A stretch of DNA of 64,000 nucleotides from Gordonia spumicola (GTDB lineage: Bacteria > Actinomycetota > Actinomycetes > Mycobacteriales > Mycobacteriaceae), in contig NZ_BJOV01000005.1 in NCBI RefSeq assembly GCF_009932475.1, positions 2,335,067 through 2,399,066 of the forward strand. The letters are read 5' to 3'. The position numbers were made by a program, and so were the translations under genes. The notes beneath the pieces were generated by a model. That model was not told where the DNA came from. It did no database searches and saw only the letters and a list, made by a program, of their open reading frames with translations. Positions 8,366-17,389 of the stretch are shown here, piece after piece. Every line of letters starts with the position of its first letter. The first letter of the stretch is position 1.

Positions 8366-8956
8366 TCAGCGAGCGCCGACGATGCCGCGGAGCACATCGA
8401 GCATGTCGGCACGCCACGCGGCGTCGAGGCTCGCGACGCCCCTGATCATGACCGCCATCAGCGTCGAACCGAACGCCACCTCGATGAGGAGCGCCGGATC
8501 GGCGTCGATCGCGACGCCGTCACGGACAGCCGCGAGCGACAGCCGCTCACCGAGATCCGCGATGACGACCTCTTGCATCCGGGCGGTGATCTCGTGCTGA
8601 AGTTCGTCGTCGTCGGCGAGCTCGCTGAACACGCCGACCAGGGCCCGGCGCATCGCGTCGTCGGCGAAGAGGAGTGCACATCCGCCGATCACGCCGCGGA
8701 GCTCGTCGTCGACCGTCGCCGACGGATCGCGGGGCGGTATCGCGACGTCGAGCGGGAACACGACGCGATGCACGAGATGCATCTTGCTGGGCCACCGTCG
8801 ACGGATCGCGGGCACCGAGGTCCCCGCGCGTGCGGCTACCTCGGTGAATGTGACGGCGGCGTACCCCGATTCGGCGAGCACGGCGCGGGTCGCGGCGAGC
8901 ACCGCGGCGTCGATGCGAGCATCGCGAGGGCGACCGGCGGTCGTCTCCATCGGCAT
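8366..8956 (-). CDS. TetR-family transcriptional regulator
   Basis: A 196-residue TetR regulator. The N-terminal helix-turn-helix spans residues 10-55, with FTEVAARAGTSVPAIRRRW as the recognition region; the C-terminal helical ligand-binding domain carries an acidic ELADDDELQ segment. The ATG at 8956 is chosen because GGAGGG lies 7 nt before it; longer in-frame starts reach into the promoter. It is convergent with the fadD/NTF2-like pair. It probably represses that pair and itself, because the nonamer TTCCGTGGC occurs in both promoter regions. The ligand may be an acyl-CoA, but this is inference. Confidence 0.82.
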   Translation of the reverse strand: MPMETTAGRPRDARIDAAVLAATRAVLAESGYAAVTFTEVAARAGTSVPAIRRRWPSKMHLVHRVVFPLDVAIPPRDPSATVDDELRGVIGGCALLFADDAMRRALVGVFSELADDDELQHEITARMQEVVIADLGERLSLAAVRDGVAIDADPALLIEVAFGSTLMAVMIRGVASLDAAWRADMLDVLRGIVGAR

Positions 8957-9029
8957 CGAGGGTCCCTCCGTGTTTCCGTGCCTCATCGGGCGCTTTCTGA
9001 GCCAGACTTGGTCACAGTTGACGTATTTC

Positions 9030-9063
9030 ATTCCGTGGCATACATTACGTTATCAGTCGGAAT
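9030..9063. promoter_or_regulatory. Putative operator upstream of the TetR gene
   Basis: ATTCCG (9030-9035) and CGGAAT (9058-9063) form a perfect 6-bp inverted repeat. The left arm is part of TTCCGTGGC, also present as the reverse complement in the fadD operator. Location and motif sharing suggest TetR autoregulation. Confidence 0.4.
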
Positions 9064-9124
9064 GTTATAGCGACCGCATCTGAACGGTCGGCACTGACAT
9101 GGCTCCCTCCCCAAGCCCCGACTC

Positions 9125-9165
9125 GAGCCGGGCCGCACACCCCCGTTATCAGTGCGGCCCGGCTC
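9125..9165 (-). terminator. Strong hairpin downstream of truA
   Basis: A perfect 13-bp GC stem (9125-9137 pairing with 9153-9165) with a 15-nt loop begins 10 nt past the truA stop. It lacks a U-tract, as is usual in high-GC actinomycetes. It probably ends the infA-to-truA transcript. Confidence 0.7.
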
Positions 9166-9175
9166 CCCCCGCACG

Positions 9176-10018
9176 TCAGTCGCCGCAGCAGTCGCCCGCC
9201 AGATCCGATTCGTCCCGGACGTCACGCGTGAGTTCGGCCCGGGCGGCCCACTCCGACTCCGGCGGATAGTCCACCGCCATCAGGCAGAGACCGCGGGCCT
9301 GCGCCACCGGCACCTGCGCCGATCTTGTCCGTTCGTCGAGGAGTGCCCGACACCAGTCGAGGTCACGGCGTCCGTCGCCGACGACGGCGACCGCTCCGAC
9401 GAGCGACCGGACCATCGACCAGCAGAACGCGTCGGCCCGCACGCGCGCGATGAGAACGCCGTCGTCGTCGCGCCGCCAGGAGAACTCCTGCAGCTCGCGA
9501 ATCGTCGTCGACCCTTCGCGGAAACGACAGAATGCGGCGAAGTCGTTCAGCCCGGTCAGCGACCCGGACGCGGCGTTCATCGCGTCCACGTCGAGCGTGC
9601 GTTGCCAGTCGGCCGTCACTCGGGCCAGGGTGGGCTCGGCACCCCACGGGGCGTCCGCGAGCCGGTACTCGTAGGTTCGCGACAATGCGGCGAACCGTGC
9701 GTCGAAGTCGTGCGACACGGCGTCGACGGCTTTGACGCGGACGTCGTCGGGCAGCATCTTCGCGAGCCTGCGGACCAGTCGGGACGGATCACCGTCGATC
9801 GAGCGGGTCTGCAGCGAGGCCGCGGGGACGTCGCAGTGCGCGACCTGTCCGGACGCGTGGACACCCGCATCCGTGCGGCCCGCGACGGTCAGCCGCACCG
9901 GCGACCGCAGCACCGTCGTCAGGGTGTTCTCGATCGTCTCCTGGACCGTTCGGCGTCCCGGCTGAGCGGCCCAACCGGAGAAGTCGGTGCCGTCGTAGCC
10001 GATCCTCAGGCGCAGACG
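9176..10018 (-). CDS. truA: tRNA pseudouridine(38-40) synthase TruA, start codon unresolved
   Basis: The enzyme converts uridines 38-40 of the tRNA anticodon arm to pseudouridine. The N-terminal block [17 protein letters not shown] and the catalytic motif [15 protein letters not shown] (nucleophilic Asp) are present, as are DFAAFCRF and the C-terminal VRSLVGAV. The conserved block begins near 10015, but no in-frame ATG or GTG lies between it and the rplQ stop. The nearest GTG (10022-10020) is out of frame by one base. Removing one T would give the usual start VRLRL. So there is either a one-base error or a non-standard start. A hairpin covers this spot. Gene order rpoA-rplQ-truA is standard. 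Confidence 0.85.
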   Translation of the reverse strand, partial: RLRLRIGYDGTDFSGWAAQPGRRTVQETIENTLTTVLRSPVRLTVAGRTDAGVHASGQVAHCDVPAASLQTRSIDGDPSRLVRRLAKMLPDDVRVKAVDAVSHDFDARFAALSRTYEYRLADAPWGAEPTLARVTADWQRTLDVDAMNAASGSLTGLNDFAAFCRFREGSTTIRELQEFSWRRDDDGVLIARVRADAFCWSMVRSLVGAVAVVGDGRRDLDWCRALLDERTRSAQVPVAQARGLCLMAVDYPPESEWAARAELTRDVRDESDLAGDCCGD

Positions 10019-10020
10019 AC

Positions 10021-10055
10021 ACTGCCCGCCCTCGTCGGTGACGAGGGCGGGCAGT
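10021..10055 (-). terminator. Perfect 16-bp hairpin between rplQ and truA
   Basis: Positions 10021-10036 pair perfectly with 10040-10055 around a GGT loop, starting 17 nt after the rplQ stop. The stem reaches the first truA codons, so it may act as a terminator or attenuator that lowers truA expression relative to the ribosomal genes. Confidence 0.65.
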
Positions 10056-10071
10056 TGCGCGTGCTGAGGAA

Positions 10072-10752
10072 TCAGTCTTCCTGCTGCGACGGCGGCAGGG
10101 AGTAGCCCGCAGCCTCCGCGTCGGCCTCGGTCGCGAACCAGATCTCCGCGATGGTCGACTCGTAGAAACGAGTGCCGGGGCGGTGGTACAGCTTCGACTG
10201 AGCGTTGCCCTTGATCGGGAAGCCCTCGGGCTGTGCGTCGCCTTCGATCGGCTCGTGCGAGCCGGCCGGAGCCTCGGCCGTGTCGACGAGAGCCGCGGGG
10301 GCCTCGGCGACCTCTGCCGCAGCGGGAGCCTCTTCGGCGGCCTTGGCCTTCGAAGCGGCCGCGCGAGCGACACGGTTGGCCTCGTTCGACGCGGTCTGCT
10401 CACGGACCAGCTCGATCACTGCCATGGGGGCGTTGTCGCCCTTGCGCGGCAGCGTCTTGATGATGCGCGTGTAGCCGCCCGGACGCTCCGCGAAATGCGG
10501 ACCGATCTCGGCGAACAGGGTGTGAACGACGTCCTTGTTGCGGATGTCCTTCAGCACCTCGCGACGGTTGGACAGCTGTCCCGCCTTCGCGTGGGTGATG
10601 AGCTTCTCGGCGTAGGGGCGGAGCCGCTTCGCCTTCGCTTCGGTGGTGGTGATGCGGCCGTGCTCGAAGAGCGCCGTGGCGAGGTTCGCCAGGATCGCCT
10701 TCTGGTGGCTGGCCGACCCGCCGAGGCGGGCACCCTTTGTGGGCTTTGGCAT
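10072..10752 (-). CDS. rplQ: 50S ribosomal protein L17 with C-terminal extension
   Basis: Residues 1-120 are canonical L17 ([18 protein letters not shown] onward), which lines the large subunit near the peptide exit. At 226 residues the protein is about 100 longer than bacterial L17. The extension is an Ala/Glu-rich linker (about 125-175) followed by a compact segment, [20 protein letters not shown] through [15 protein letters not shown], resembling the small C-terminal domain (called a sunset domain in some annotations) appended to several actinobacterial ribosomal and secreted proteins. It follows rpoA in the usual order. Confidence 0.93.
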   Translation of the reverse strand: MPKPTKGARLGGSASHQKAILANLATALFEHGRITTTEAKAKRLRPYAEKLITHAKAGQLSNRREVLKDIRNKDVVHTLFAEIGPHFAERPGGYTRIIKTLPRKGDNAPMAVIELVREQTASNEANRVARAAASKAKAAEEAPAAAEVAEAPAALVDTAEAPAGSHEPIEGDAQPEGFPIKGNAQSKLYHRPGTRFYESTIAEIWFATEADAEAAGYSLPPSQQED

Positions 10753-10816
10753 TTCTCTCTCCTAGGAGGGGACTATCGATCTCGCGACCGGAAGTCTGTA
10801 GTGGTTCTTGCAGCCC

Positions 10817-11869
10817 TTACAGCTGTTCGGTCTCCGCGAAATCCTCACCGGAGTCGGCGTCGTACGACGCCTCGTCCGTCCACGTGCCGGTGGCCGGGTC
10901 GTAACCGGCGACCTGCGACGGGTCGAAGCTGGCCGGGCTGTCCTTGAGCGACAGTCCGAGGCCGTGGAGCTTCACCTTCACCTCGTCGATCGACTTCTGG
11001 CCGAAGTTGCGGATGTCGAGCAGATCCGACTCGGTGCGTGCAACGAGCTCGCCGACGGTGTGGACACCTTCGCGCTTGAGGCAGTTGTACGAACGGACGG
11101 TCAGCTCCAGATCCTCGATCGGCAGCGTGAACGCGGCGATGTGATCGGCCTCGGCGGGCGAGGGTCCGATCTCGATGCCCTCGGCCTCGACGTTGAGCTC
11201 CCGAGCCAGGCCGAAGAGTTCGACCAGGGTCTTACCGGCCGACGCCAGGGCGTCACGCGCGGTGATGGAGTTCTTCGTCTCCACGTCGAGCACCAGACGA
11301 TCGAAGTCGGTGCGCTGCTCGACGCGGGTGGCCTCGACCTTGTAGGTCACCTTGAGGACCGGCGAGTAGATCGAGTCGACCGGGATGCGGCCGATCTCTG
11401 CGCCGGTGGCCTTGTTCTGCACGGCCGGAACGTAGCCGCGGCCCCGCTCGACGACGAGCTCGATCTCGAGCTTGCCCTTGTCGTTGAGGGTCGCGATGTG
11501 CAGGTCCGGGTTGTGGACCGTGACACCGGCGGGCGGAACGATGTCCGCACCGGTGACGGCGCCCGGGCCCTGCTTACGGACGTACATGGTGACCGGCTCG
11601 TCCTCTTCGGAGCTCACGACCAGGCCCTTGAGGTTCAGGATGATGTTGGTGACATCTTCCTTCACGCCGGGGACGGTGGTGAACTCGTGCAGGACACCGT
11701 CGATGCGGATGCTGGTGACCGCCGCGCCCGGGATGGACGACAGCAGCGTGCGCCGCAGCGAGTTGCCGAGGGTGTAGCCGAAGCCCGGCTCGAGGGGTTC
11801 GATGGTGAACTTCGAGCGGTTCTCGGCGAGCACCTCTTCGGAGAGCGTGGGTCGCTGTGAGATGAGCAT
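10817..11869 (-). CDS. rpoA: RNA polymerase alpha subunit
   Basis: A 350-residue alpha subunit. The N-terminal domain (1-230) for assembly contains [20 protein letters not shown]; a linker leads to the C-terminal domain (about 255-315) with the helix-hairpin-helix region [13 protein letters not shown] and [13 protein letters not shown], used for promoter UP elements and activators. A short acidic tail follows. It lies between rpsD and rplQ as in other bacteria. Confidence 0.97.
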   Translation of the reverse strand: MLISQRPTLSEEVLAENRSKFTIEPLEPGFGYTLGNSLRRTLLSSIPGAAVTSIRIDGVLHEFTTVPGVKEDVTNIILNLKGLVVSSEEDEPVTMYVRKQGPGAVTGADIVPPAGVTVHNPDLHIATLNDKGKLEIELVVERGRGYVPAVQNKATGAEIGRIPVDSIYSPVLKVTYKVEATRVEQRTDFDRLVLDVETKNSITARDALASAGKTLVELFGLARELNVEAEGIEIGPSPAEADHIAAFTLPIEDLELTVRSYNCLKREGVHTVGELVARTESDLLDIRNFGQKSIDEVKVKLHGLGLSLKDSPASFDPSQVAGYDPATGTWTDEASYDADSGEDFAETEQL

Positions 11870-11948
11870 GTGGTGATTTCTCCTTCGTGCCGACCACTAT
11901 TTGACGGCGTGAGGTGGATCGGAAAACAGCAAGTACTGCGAAGATCGA

Positions 11949-12554
11949 TTACTTCGAGTAGTACTCGACGATGAGCTGTTCGGTCAGCGGGACGTCGATC
12001 TGCGCACGCTCGGGCACCGAGTGCACGAGGATGCGGAGCGTCGACGGAACCACCTGCAGCCACGCCGGGGGCGTACGATCGCCGACGGTCTCCAGGGAGA
12101 TCTGGAACGGCGTGGTCTGCAGCGACTTCTGACGGACGTCGATGATGTCGTACTGGCTGACGCGGTAGCTGGGCACGTCCACGCGGACACCGTTGACGGT
12201 GAAGTGGCCGTGGCTGACCATCTGGCGAGCCTGACGACGCGTGCGGGCGATGCCCGCACGGTAGACGACGTTGTCGAGACGGGTCTCCAGGATCTGGAGC
12301 AGCACGTCGCCGGTCTTACCCGAGCGGCGGTTCGCCTCTTCGTAGTAGCGACGGAACTGCTTCTCCATGACGCCGTAGGTGAAGCGAGCCTTCTGCTTCT
12401 CCTGCAGCTGGAGGAGGTACTCCGACTCCTTGATGCGGGCGCGGCCGTGCTGGCCGGGCGGGTACGGGCGCTTCTCGAACGCTGCGTCGCCGCCGATCAG
12501 GTCGACGCGAAGACGACGGGACTTCTTGGTGGCGGGGCCGGTATAGCGAGCCAT
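11949..12554 (-). CDS. rpsD: 30S ribosomal protein S4
   Basis: A 201-residue S4, a primary 16S rRNA binder and assembly initiator. It starts MARYTGPATKKSRRLRVDL and contains the S4 RNA-binding domain RLDNVVYRAGIARTRRQARQ at about 93-112, followed by VSHGHFTVNG. Length and start match actinobacterial S4, which lacks the zinc-binding cysteines in this lineage. It is cotranscribed with rpsK and rpoA. Confidence 0.97.
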   Translation of the reverse strand: MARYTGPATKKSRRLRVDLIGGDAAFEKRPYPPGQHGRARIKESEYLLQLQEKQKARFTYGVMEKQFRRYYEEANRRSGKTGDVLLQILETRLDNVVYRAGIARTRRQARQMVSHGHFTVNGVRVDVPSYRVSQYDIIDVRQKSLQTTPFQISLETVGDRTPPAWLQVVPSTLRILVHSVPERAQIDVPLTEQLIVEYYSK

Positions 12555-12576
12555 GTCTTATCTGTTCCTTTCCCGC

Positions 12577-12984
12577 TTAGACCCGGCGCCGCTTGGGCGG
12601 ACGGCAGCCGTTGTGCGGCTGGGGGGTCACGTCGGAGATGGTGCCGACCTCGAGGCCGGCTGCCTGCAGCGACCGGATGGCGGTCTCGCGACCCGAACCC
12701 GGTCCCTTGACGAACACGTCGACCTTCTTGACGCCGTTCTCCTGAGCCTTGCGAGCGGCGTTCTCGGCAGCGAGCTGCGCGGCGAACGGGGTGCTCTTAC
12801 GCGAGCCCTTGAAGCCCACGTGGCCGGACGACGCCCAGCTGATCACGTTGCCCTCGGGATCGGTGATCGAGACGATGGTGTTGTTGAACGTCGACTTGAT
12901 GTGTGCGTGGCCGAGCGGGACGTTCTTCTTATCGCGACGGCGGGTGCCCTTCTTCGGGCCTGCGCTACGTGACTTCGGAGGCAT
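12577..12984 (-). CDS. rpsK: 30S ribosomal protein S11
   Basis: A 135-residue S11 that forms the platform near the E and P sites. It contains [20 protein letters not shown] and the C-terminal [18 protein letters not shown] signature. Its ATG overlaps the rpsM stop by one base (TAATG), so the two are translationally coupled. Confidence 0.97.
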   Translation of the reverse strand: MPPKSRSAGPKKGTRRRDKKNVPLGHAHIKSTFNNTIVSITDPEGNVISWASSGHVGFKGSRKSTPFAAQLAAENAARKAQENGVKKVDVFVKGPGSGRETAIRSLQAAGLEVGTISDVTPQPHNGCRPPKRRRV

Positions 12985-13352
12985 TACTTCTTCTTCCCGG
13001 CGATGGTCTTCTTCGGGCCCTTGCGAGTGCGGGCATTGGTCTTGGTGCGCTGACCGTGGACCGGCAGGCCGCGACGGTGACGCAGACCCTGGTAGCAGCC
13101 GATCTCGATCTTGCGACGGATGTCGGCCTGCACCTCGCGACGGAGGTCACCCTCCACCTTCACCGAGGCCTCGATGTATTCACGCAGCTTCGAAACGTCT
13201 GCGTCGGTCAGATCCTTCGCGCGCAGATCGGCCGAGAGGCCGGTAGCCGCGAGGATCTCCTTGGAGGTGGTACGACCAACTCCGTAGATGTACGTGAGTG
13301 CGATCTCCAGCCGCTTTTCGCGGGGAAGATCCACACCTGCAACACGTGCCAT
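12984..13352 (-). CDS. rpsM: 30S ribosomal protein S13
   Basis: A 122-residue S13 of the small-subunit head that contacts S19 and the P-site tRNA. It contains [20 protein letters not shown] and [19 protein letters not shown]. It is the first gene after a 179-bp gap from rpmJ that holds a hairpin. Confidence 0.97.
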   Translation of the reverse strand: MARVAGVDLPREKRLEIALTYIYGVGRTTSKEILAATGLSADLRAKDLTDADVSKLREYIEASVKVEGDLRREVQADIRRKIEIGCYQGLRHRRGLPVHGQRTKTNARTRKGPKKTIAGKKK

Positions 13353-13439
13353 GTGGGGTGTTCCTTCTGATTCTCAGAGGTCTGCTTCCAGTCCGTCCCG
13401 AACTCATGCGTCGGGCCCCGGCCTCTGAACCGGGGGTCG

Positions 13440-13461
13440 GTGTCCGCGCGTCTGCGGACAC
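13440..13461 (-). promoter_or_regulatory. Hairpin in the rpmJ-rpsM gap
   Basis: GTGTCCGC (13440-13447) pairs perfectly with GCGGACAC (13454-13461) around a 6-nt loop. It lies in the 179-bp interval between rpmJ and rpsM, which otherwise holds no gene. It may be an attenuator or the site of an internal promoter; no U-tract follows. Confidence 0.4.
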
Positions 13462-13531
13462 TGGTTCTGGAAGTTCATACGTGGATCGATATTCAGTTGT
13501 GTGTCTCAAGCGACCCGAAGAAGGGTGTCGA

Positions 13532-13645
13532 TCAGCCCTGACGCTGCTTGTGGCGCAGGTTCTCGCAGATCACCATGACCCGACCGTTACGGCGGATCAC
13601 CTTGCACTTCTCGCAGATCGGCTTGACGCTCGGATTGACCTTCAC
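13532..13645 (-). CDS. rpmJ: 50S ribosomal protein L36
   Basis: A 37-residue protein too short for routine ORF calling. It starts with GTG and reads [19 protein letters not shown], then [18 protein letters not shown]. It keeps the C-x2-C ... C-x4-H zinc ligands, so this is the zinc-binding L36 form. AAGGAG lies 9 nt before the start. It sits between infA and rpsM as in most bacteria. Confidence 0.95.
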   Translation of the reverse strand: MKVNPSVKPICEKCKVIRRNGRVMVICENLRHKQRQG

Positions 13646-13690
13646 GTCAGCGTTCTCCTTGTTGAATGTCCGGGGTTGGACTTTCCGGGG

Positions 13691-13912
13691 TTACTTGTAC
13701 CGGTAGACGATTCGTCCACGGGCGAGGTCGTAGGGCGAGAGCTCTACGACGACGCGGTCTTCCGGCAGGATGCGGATGTAGTGCTGCCGCATCTTGCCGC
13801 TGATGTGGGCGAGAACCTTGTGACCGTTCTCCAGCTCAATGCGAAACATCGCATTGGGCAGGGGCTCGACAACGCGTCCCTCAACCTCGATGGCTCCGTC
13901 TTTCTTCGCCAT
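13691..13912 (-). CDS. infA: Translation initiation factor IF-1
   Basis: A 73-residue OB-fold factor that binds the A site during initiation. It starts [20 protein letters not shown] and ends GRIVYRYK, exactly the family length. The in-frame extension to 13987 is not needed. A purine-rich GGAGGAC precedes the ATG closely. It is the first gene of the infA-to-truA block; the upstream gap to 14155 must hold its promoter and that of the divergent membrane protein. Confidence 0.97.
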   Translation of the reverse strand: MAKKDGAIEVEGRVVEPLPNAMFRIELENGHKVLAHISGKMRQHYIRILPEDRVVVELSPYDLARGRIVYRYK

Positions 13913-14155
13913 GTCCTCCGCGATTCTCCTTCTGACGTGTTCACGCCGGAAGGCCCTGGATCCTTCGTGCTTCCGGTACGGTGGCACTCATCGCGAGTTC
14001 CTCCAGGTCCCGACGTGTACATGCCGGGACGAGGACGTGCGGGAACCGCACGACGCACCGAGGTTCGAGTCTACGCGAATGCGGGCCCGACGGCCAATCG
14101 CGCCGGGGCCATCCGTCCGGCGATCGTCCTGCGGGGCACGTGCGACACTTGTCGT

Positions 14156-14563
14156 ATGCGTGCATTCCTCATTCGCAGTGCCCTGACCGGCTTCGCGCTC
14201 TGGATCGCCGACGTCCTCGTCCCCGGCGTCTACTTCGACTTCGGGGGCCTCACGTCGTGGTGGGCGAAGACCGGTCTCGTCCTGCTCGTCGCGATGGTCT
14301 TCGGTCTGGTGAACGGATTCATCAAGCCGATCGTGCAGATCCTGTCGATCCCGCTCTACATCCTGACGTTGGGACTCGTGCACGTCGTGATCAACGCCCT
14401 GATGCTGCGGATCACGTCGTGGCTCACCACCGACGTGTTCCATGTCGGTCTGGTCGTCGACGACATCTTCTGGTCCGGGATCTTCGGGGCGATCGTGATC
14501 TCGGTCGTCGGCTGGATCACGACGATGCTCCTCAAAGACCGTCCGGAGAACCTGTACCGGTGA
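14156..14563 (+). CDS. Phage-holin-like (DUF360/holin IV) membrane protein
   Basis: A 135-residue membrane protein with four predicted helices: about 5-25, 38-60 (GLVLLVAMVFGLVNGFIKP), 63-85 and 105-127. The FGLVNGFIKPI turn is typical of the mycobacterial phage holin superfamily IV / DUF360 group. These are chromosomal proteins despite the name, and their function is unknown. The ATG follows a weak -10-like GACACT by 6 nt and may be leaderless. It is divergent from infA and 27 nt upstream of dtd. Confidence 0.72.
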   Translation: MRAFLIRSALTGFALWIADVLVPGVYFDFGGLTSWWAKTGLVLLVAMVFGLVNGFIKPIVQILSIPLYILTLGLVHVVINALMLRITSWLTTDVFHVGLVVDDIFWSGIFGAIVISVVGWITTMLLKDRPENLYR

Positions 14564-14590
14564 TCGTTCCTGCCACTCGGGGACGCTGAG

Positions 14591-15046
14591 ATGCGCGCCG
14601 TCCTTCAGCGGGTCAGCTCCGCCTCGGTCACGGTGGACGACGAGGTCGTCGGCGCCCTCGACCTCGACGGCGGCCGCCTCGGCCTGGTCGCGCTCGTCGG
14701 CGTGACACACGACGACACCGCCGCCGACGCCGCGAAGCTCGCCGACAAGATCTGGCGACTGCGCATCCTCGACGGCGACGACGAGCGTCGCGAGGCCTCC
14801 GCCGCCGACCTCGACGCCCCGATCCTCGTGATCAGCCAGTTCACCCTGTACGCCGACACCGCGAAGGGGCGTCGCCCCTCGTGGAACGCCGCCGCGCCCG
14901 GCCCGGTCGCCCAGCCGCTGGTCGACGCCGTCGTCGCGGAACTCCGCAGCCTCGGCGCCACCGTCGAGACTGGCCGGTTCGGCGCGCACATGCGCGTCGA
15001 GATCGTGAACGACGGCCCGGTGACGATCGTGTTGGAGACCCGTTGA
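14591..15046 (+). CDS. dtd: D-aminoacyl-tRNA deacylase
   Basis: A 151-residue DTD that hydrolyses D-aminoacyl-tRNA (and Gly-tRNA(Ala)), acting as chiral proofreading after charging. It starts [21 protein letters not shown] and carries the two active-site motifs [17 protein letters not shown] (near 80) and [12 protein letters not shown] at the C-terminus (cross-subunit Gly-Pro). Its stop overlaps the TTG start of the GT87 gene by two bases. Confidence 0.95.
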   Translation: MRAVLQRVSSASVTVDDEVVGALDLDGGRLGLVALVGVTHDDTAADAAKLADKIWRLRILDGDDERREASAADLDAPILVISQFTLYADTAKGRRPSWNAAAPGPVAQPLVDAVVAELRSLGATVETGRFGAHMRVEIVNDGPVTIVLETR

Positions 15047-16239
15047 TCCTGCGCGACCGATCCCCGCGGGCACGGGTGGCCGCCGCCGCGACGCTCCTCG
15101 CCGCCACCACCGCGCTCGGACTCACCTTCCGCGTGTGGCACGGGTACCTCGACCTGATGGTGTACCGGCTCGGCGCGCAGACCTTCCTCGACGGGAACGA
15201 CGTCTACGGTCCGCTGCCGCCGCTCGACGGCGGCATCCATCTGCCCTTCACCTATCCGCCGCTAGCCGCGATCGCCTTCGCGCCGTTCGCCGCGATGCCC
15301 GCACCGCTGGCGAGCGCCGTCATGTTCGCCCTGACGCTCGCGTCGATCGGCGTGACGGTCTGGCTGGTCCTGGGCCGGCTGCGACCCACGCTCGACCGCG
15401 GGACCCGACTGGCGATCGTGCTCGCCGTCGTCGCCGCGGCGCAGTTCCTCGAACCGGTCCGCGAGACCCTCGGGTTCGGCCAGGTGAACGCGATCCTGAT
15501 GGCGGCCGTCGCGGTCGACGTCCTGACCCGCTCGCGACGCTGGCCGCGCGGCGTGCTCATCGGCGTCGCGATCTCGATCAAGCTGACTCCGGCGGGTTTC
15601 CTCCTGCTGTTCCTGCTGCGCCGCGACTGGCGGGCGCTCGCCGTCACCGTCGCCTCCACGGCGGCGTCGATCGGTCTCGCCTGGCTGATCATGCCGTCCG
15701 ACTCGCACACGTACTGGTTCGAGAAGCTGAGAGAGACCGGCCGGATCGGTGCGCCGTACTTCGCGGGCAACGAGTCGATCAAGGGCATGGTGTTCAGGTT
15801 CGGGCTGAGCGAGTCGGCTGCGTCGCTGGTGTGGATCGGCCTGTCCGCGGTGGCCGTCGTGTTGGCCGCGGTGTGGATGCGGCGGCTGCTGGCCGACGAC
15901 AGGCTTCCCGCGGCACTGATCGTGAACGCCGCGGCGATCCTGCTCGTCTCACCGGTGAGCTGGTCGCACCACTGGGTGTGGGCGGTTCCGGCGCTCGTCA
16001 TAGCCGTCGACGCGATCGTGGCCGGCAGGCGCGACCGCGGGTTCTGCATCGCGACCGGGTTCGCGCTGCTCATGTTCGCCGTCGGGCCGCACTGGCTGCT
16101 TCCCGGCAGTCACGACCGCGAGCTCGGATGGGCGTGGTGGCAGCAGATCATCGGCGCCGCGTATGTGCTGTTCACGTTCGCCGTCCTGGCCGTAGGCGCG
16201 TGGCGGGCGACGACACGGGCCGACGGGTCACCCGCCTGA
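15043..16239 (+). CDS. GT87 polyprenol-phosphate-mannose-dependent mannosyltransferase (copy a)
   Basis: A 398-residue integral membrane GT-C glycosyltransferase of family GT87 (DUF2029), related to PimE and the arabinan/lipomannan mannosyltransferases. It has about ten hydrophobic helices. The first extracytoplasmic loop holds the catalytic-type acidic residue in [12 protein letters not shown], followed by FTYPPLAA, and SWSHHWVW lies near 310. The TTG at 15043 overlaps the dtd stop. It is strongly similar along its whole length to the gene at 17390, a duplication. Likely product: mannose added to PIM/LM-type lipids or a polysaccharide outside the membrane. Confidence 0.8.
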   Translation: MILRDRSPRARVAAAATLLAATTALGLTFRVWHGYLDLMVYRLGAQTFLDGNDVYGPLPPLDGGIHLPFTYPPLAAIAFAPFAAMPAPLASAVMFALTLASIGVTVWLVLGRLRPTLDRGTRLAIVLAVVAAAQFLEPVRETLGFGQVNAILMAAVAVDVLTRSRRWPRGVLIGVAISIKLTPAGFLLLFLLRRDWRALAVTVASTAASIGLAWLIMPSDSHTYWFEKLRETGRIGAPYFAGNESIKGMVFRFGLSESAASLVWIGLSAVAVVLAAVWMRRLLADDRLPAALIVNAAAILLVSPVSWSHHWVWAVPALVIAVDAIVAGRRDRGFCIATGFALLMFAVGPHWLLPGSHDRELGWAWWQQIIGAAYVLFTFAVLAVGAWRATTRADGSPA

Positions 16240-16632
16240 GATGCACCAGCGGTCGTCTCGTCTGGCGAACCGCAGCGAGAGCGGCATGCTCGTCCCCGAT
16301 GATTCGATCGCCGCGTCGACTGTGGCCGTGTCGCCGTCGACGGTGATCGACTCGATCGCGACCGTCGTCGACACCACGGGCCCGTCCGCGGGCGGCTTGA
16401 CGATCGCCGCCGACGAACCCGATGCCTCGCAACGCCGGGCCTGCGCCGACGCGTAGTCGATCCGCGCCAGATCGTCGACGTATCCGCGGACCTGTTCTTC
16501 GATCCGCTCTGCGTCCGAGGGCTGGTCGGCGGTCCACGGCCGCCACAGCAGCAGTCCGACGACGATCGCGGCCGCCAGGATGAGCGCGACCGCCCAGCCG
16601 AGTGTCCGACGGGTCAACTCACCAGGCACCAC
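16228..16632 (-). CDS. Small membrane-anchored DUF4878-like protein (a)
   Basis: A 134-residue protein with one N-terminal transmembrane helix (about 12-32, WAVALILAAAIVVGLLLW) and an extracytoplasmic domain. The domain carries a helix with RRCEAS, then the pattern VSTTVAIESITVDGDTATVDAAIE, as in lumazine-binding/DUF4878-like NTF2 folds and mycobacterial Rv0361-type proteins. The two cysteines (RRC and RWC near the end) probably form a disulfide. It overlaps the 3' end of GT87 copy a by 12 nt in convergent orientation and overlaps its upstream paralogue (16614) by 19 nt. Confidence 0.62.
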   Translation of the reverse strand: MVPGELTRRTLGWAVALILAAAIVVGLLLWRPWTADQPSDAERIEEQVRGYVDDLARIDYASAQARRCEASGSSAAIVKPPADGPVVSTTVAIESITVDGDTATVDAAIESSGTSMPLSLRFARRDDRWCISGG

Positions 16633-17252
16633 TGTCCGTCGACCTTCTTGGCCGCACCCGGCGTCGGGGCGTTCTCCAGGCCGGGGAAGTCGAACGTCGC
16701 GTCGACGGTCGCCGTGTCACCGTCGATCTTGACGTTCTTCACGTCGATGCCGAAGTCCAAGGTCTGTCCGCTGCCGAGCGTCTGGGCGACGAGCCCGATG
16801 CCCTGCACGATCTTCCGAGCGGGCGAGTCTCGACAGATCCGGTCGGCGGCGGCCGACCAGTCGCCGTCGCCGAGGTCCTCGACGTAGCCCTCGAACTGCG
16901 CGATGATCTGCTGTTCGTCGGACGAGCCGCCGAGCACCCCGTCGCCGCCGAAGAGCTTCGGCACGGCGATCACGCCGACCACGACGACGATCACCGCGGC
17001 CACCGCACCGATCACCCACCCGATCGGGAACCTGCGCTGCGGCGTCGGCGTCGGCCACCCGGCCTGCCCGTACGGCGCCGGACCGGGCCAGGACGGCGCC
17101 TGCTGAAACGACTGCTGCTGGCCGTACTGCTGACCGTACTGGGGTTGGCCGTACTGGGGTTGCTGGAGCGGTTGCTGCGGCGTCGCCCACGGCGGCGGGC
17201 CGTAGTCGACGGGCCGACGGTTCGGGTCGCCGCTGCCGTAGGGGTCGGTCAC
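16614..17252 (-). CDS. Pro/Gln-rich membrane-anchored DUF4878-like protein (b)
   Basis: A 212-residue protein. Residues 1-75 are Pro/Gln/Tyr-rich with repeated QPQYGQ units; a single transmembrane helix follows (about 78-100). The outside domain shares the pattern of its neighbour: FEGYVEDLGDGDWSAAADRIC, then VKNVKIDGDTATVDATF, ending GQWCLVS. The conserved Cys pair suggests a disulfide-stapled NTF2-like domain. The start lies 137 bp from the divergent GT87 copy b. A role beside mannosyltransfer is inferred only from the repeated pairing. Confidence 0.65.
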   Translation of the reverse strand: MTDPYGSGDPNRRPVDYGPPPWATPQQPLQQPQYGQPQYGQQYGQQQSFQQAPSWPGPAPYGQAGWPTPTPQRRFPIGWVIGAVAAVIVVVVGVIAVPKLFGGDGVLGGSSDEQQIIAQFEGYVEDLGDGDWSAAADRICRDSPARKIVQGIGLVAQTLGSGQTLDFGIDVKNVKIDGDTATVDATFDFPGLENAPTPGAAKKVDGQWCLVS

Positions 17253-17377
17253 GGGCGTGTCCTCTCGTCGGTGGGTCCGTCGAGATCATCGCACGGCGGG
17301 GTCCGCCGCCGAGCACGTCGATCGAATGGTTCACACGTACGGATCACACGGGGCGAATAGTGCCTAAAAGGCCCTGA

Positions 17378-17383
17378 TATCCT
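17378..17383 (+). promoter_or_regulatory. -10 box of GT87 copy b (leaderless)
   Basis: TATCCT ends 6 nt before the ATG at 17390, and no Shine-Dalgarno is present, so transcription probably starts at or next to the A of the start codon. Confidence 0.5.
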
Positions 17384-17389
17384 GCCCCG

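Noticed and set aside
14156..14563. Prophage remnant (holin)
   Set aside because: The protein belongs to a chromosomal holin-like DUF family; no other phage gene is nearby.
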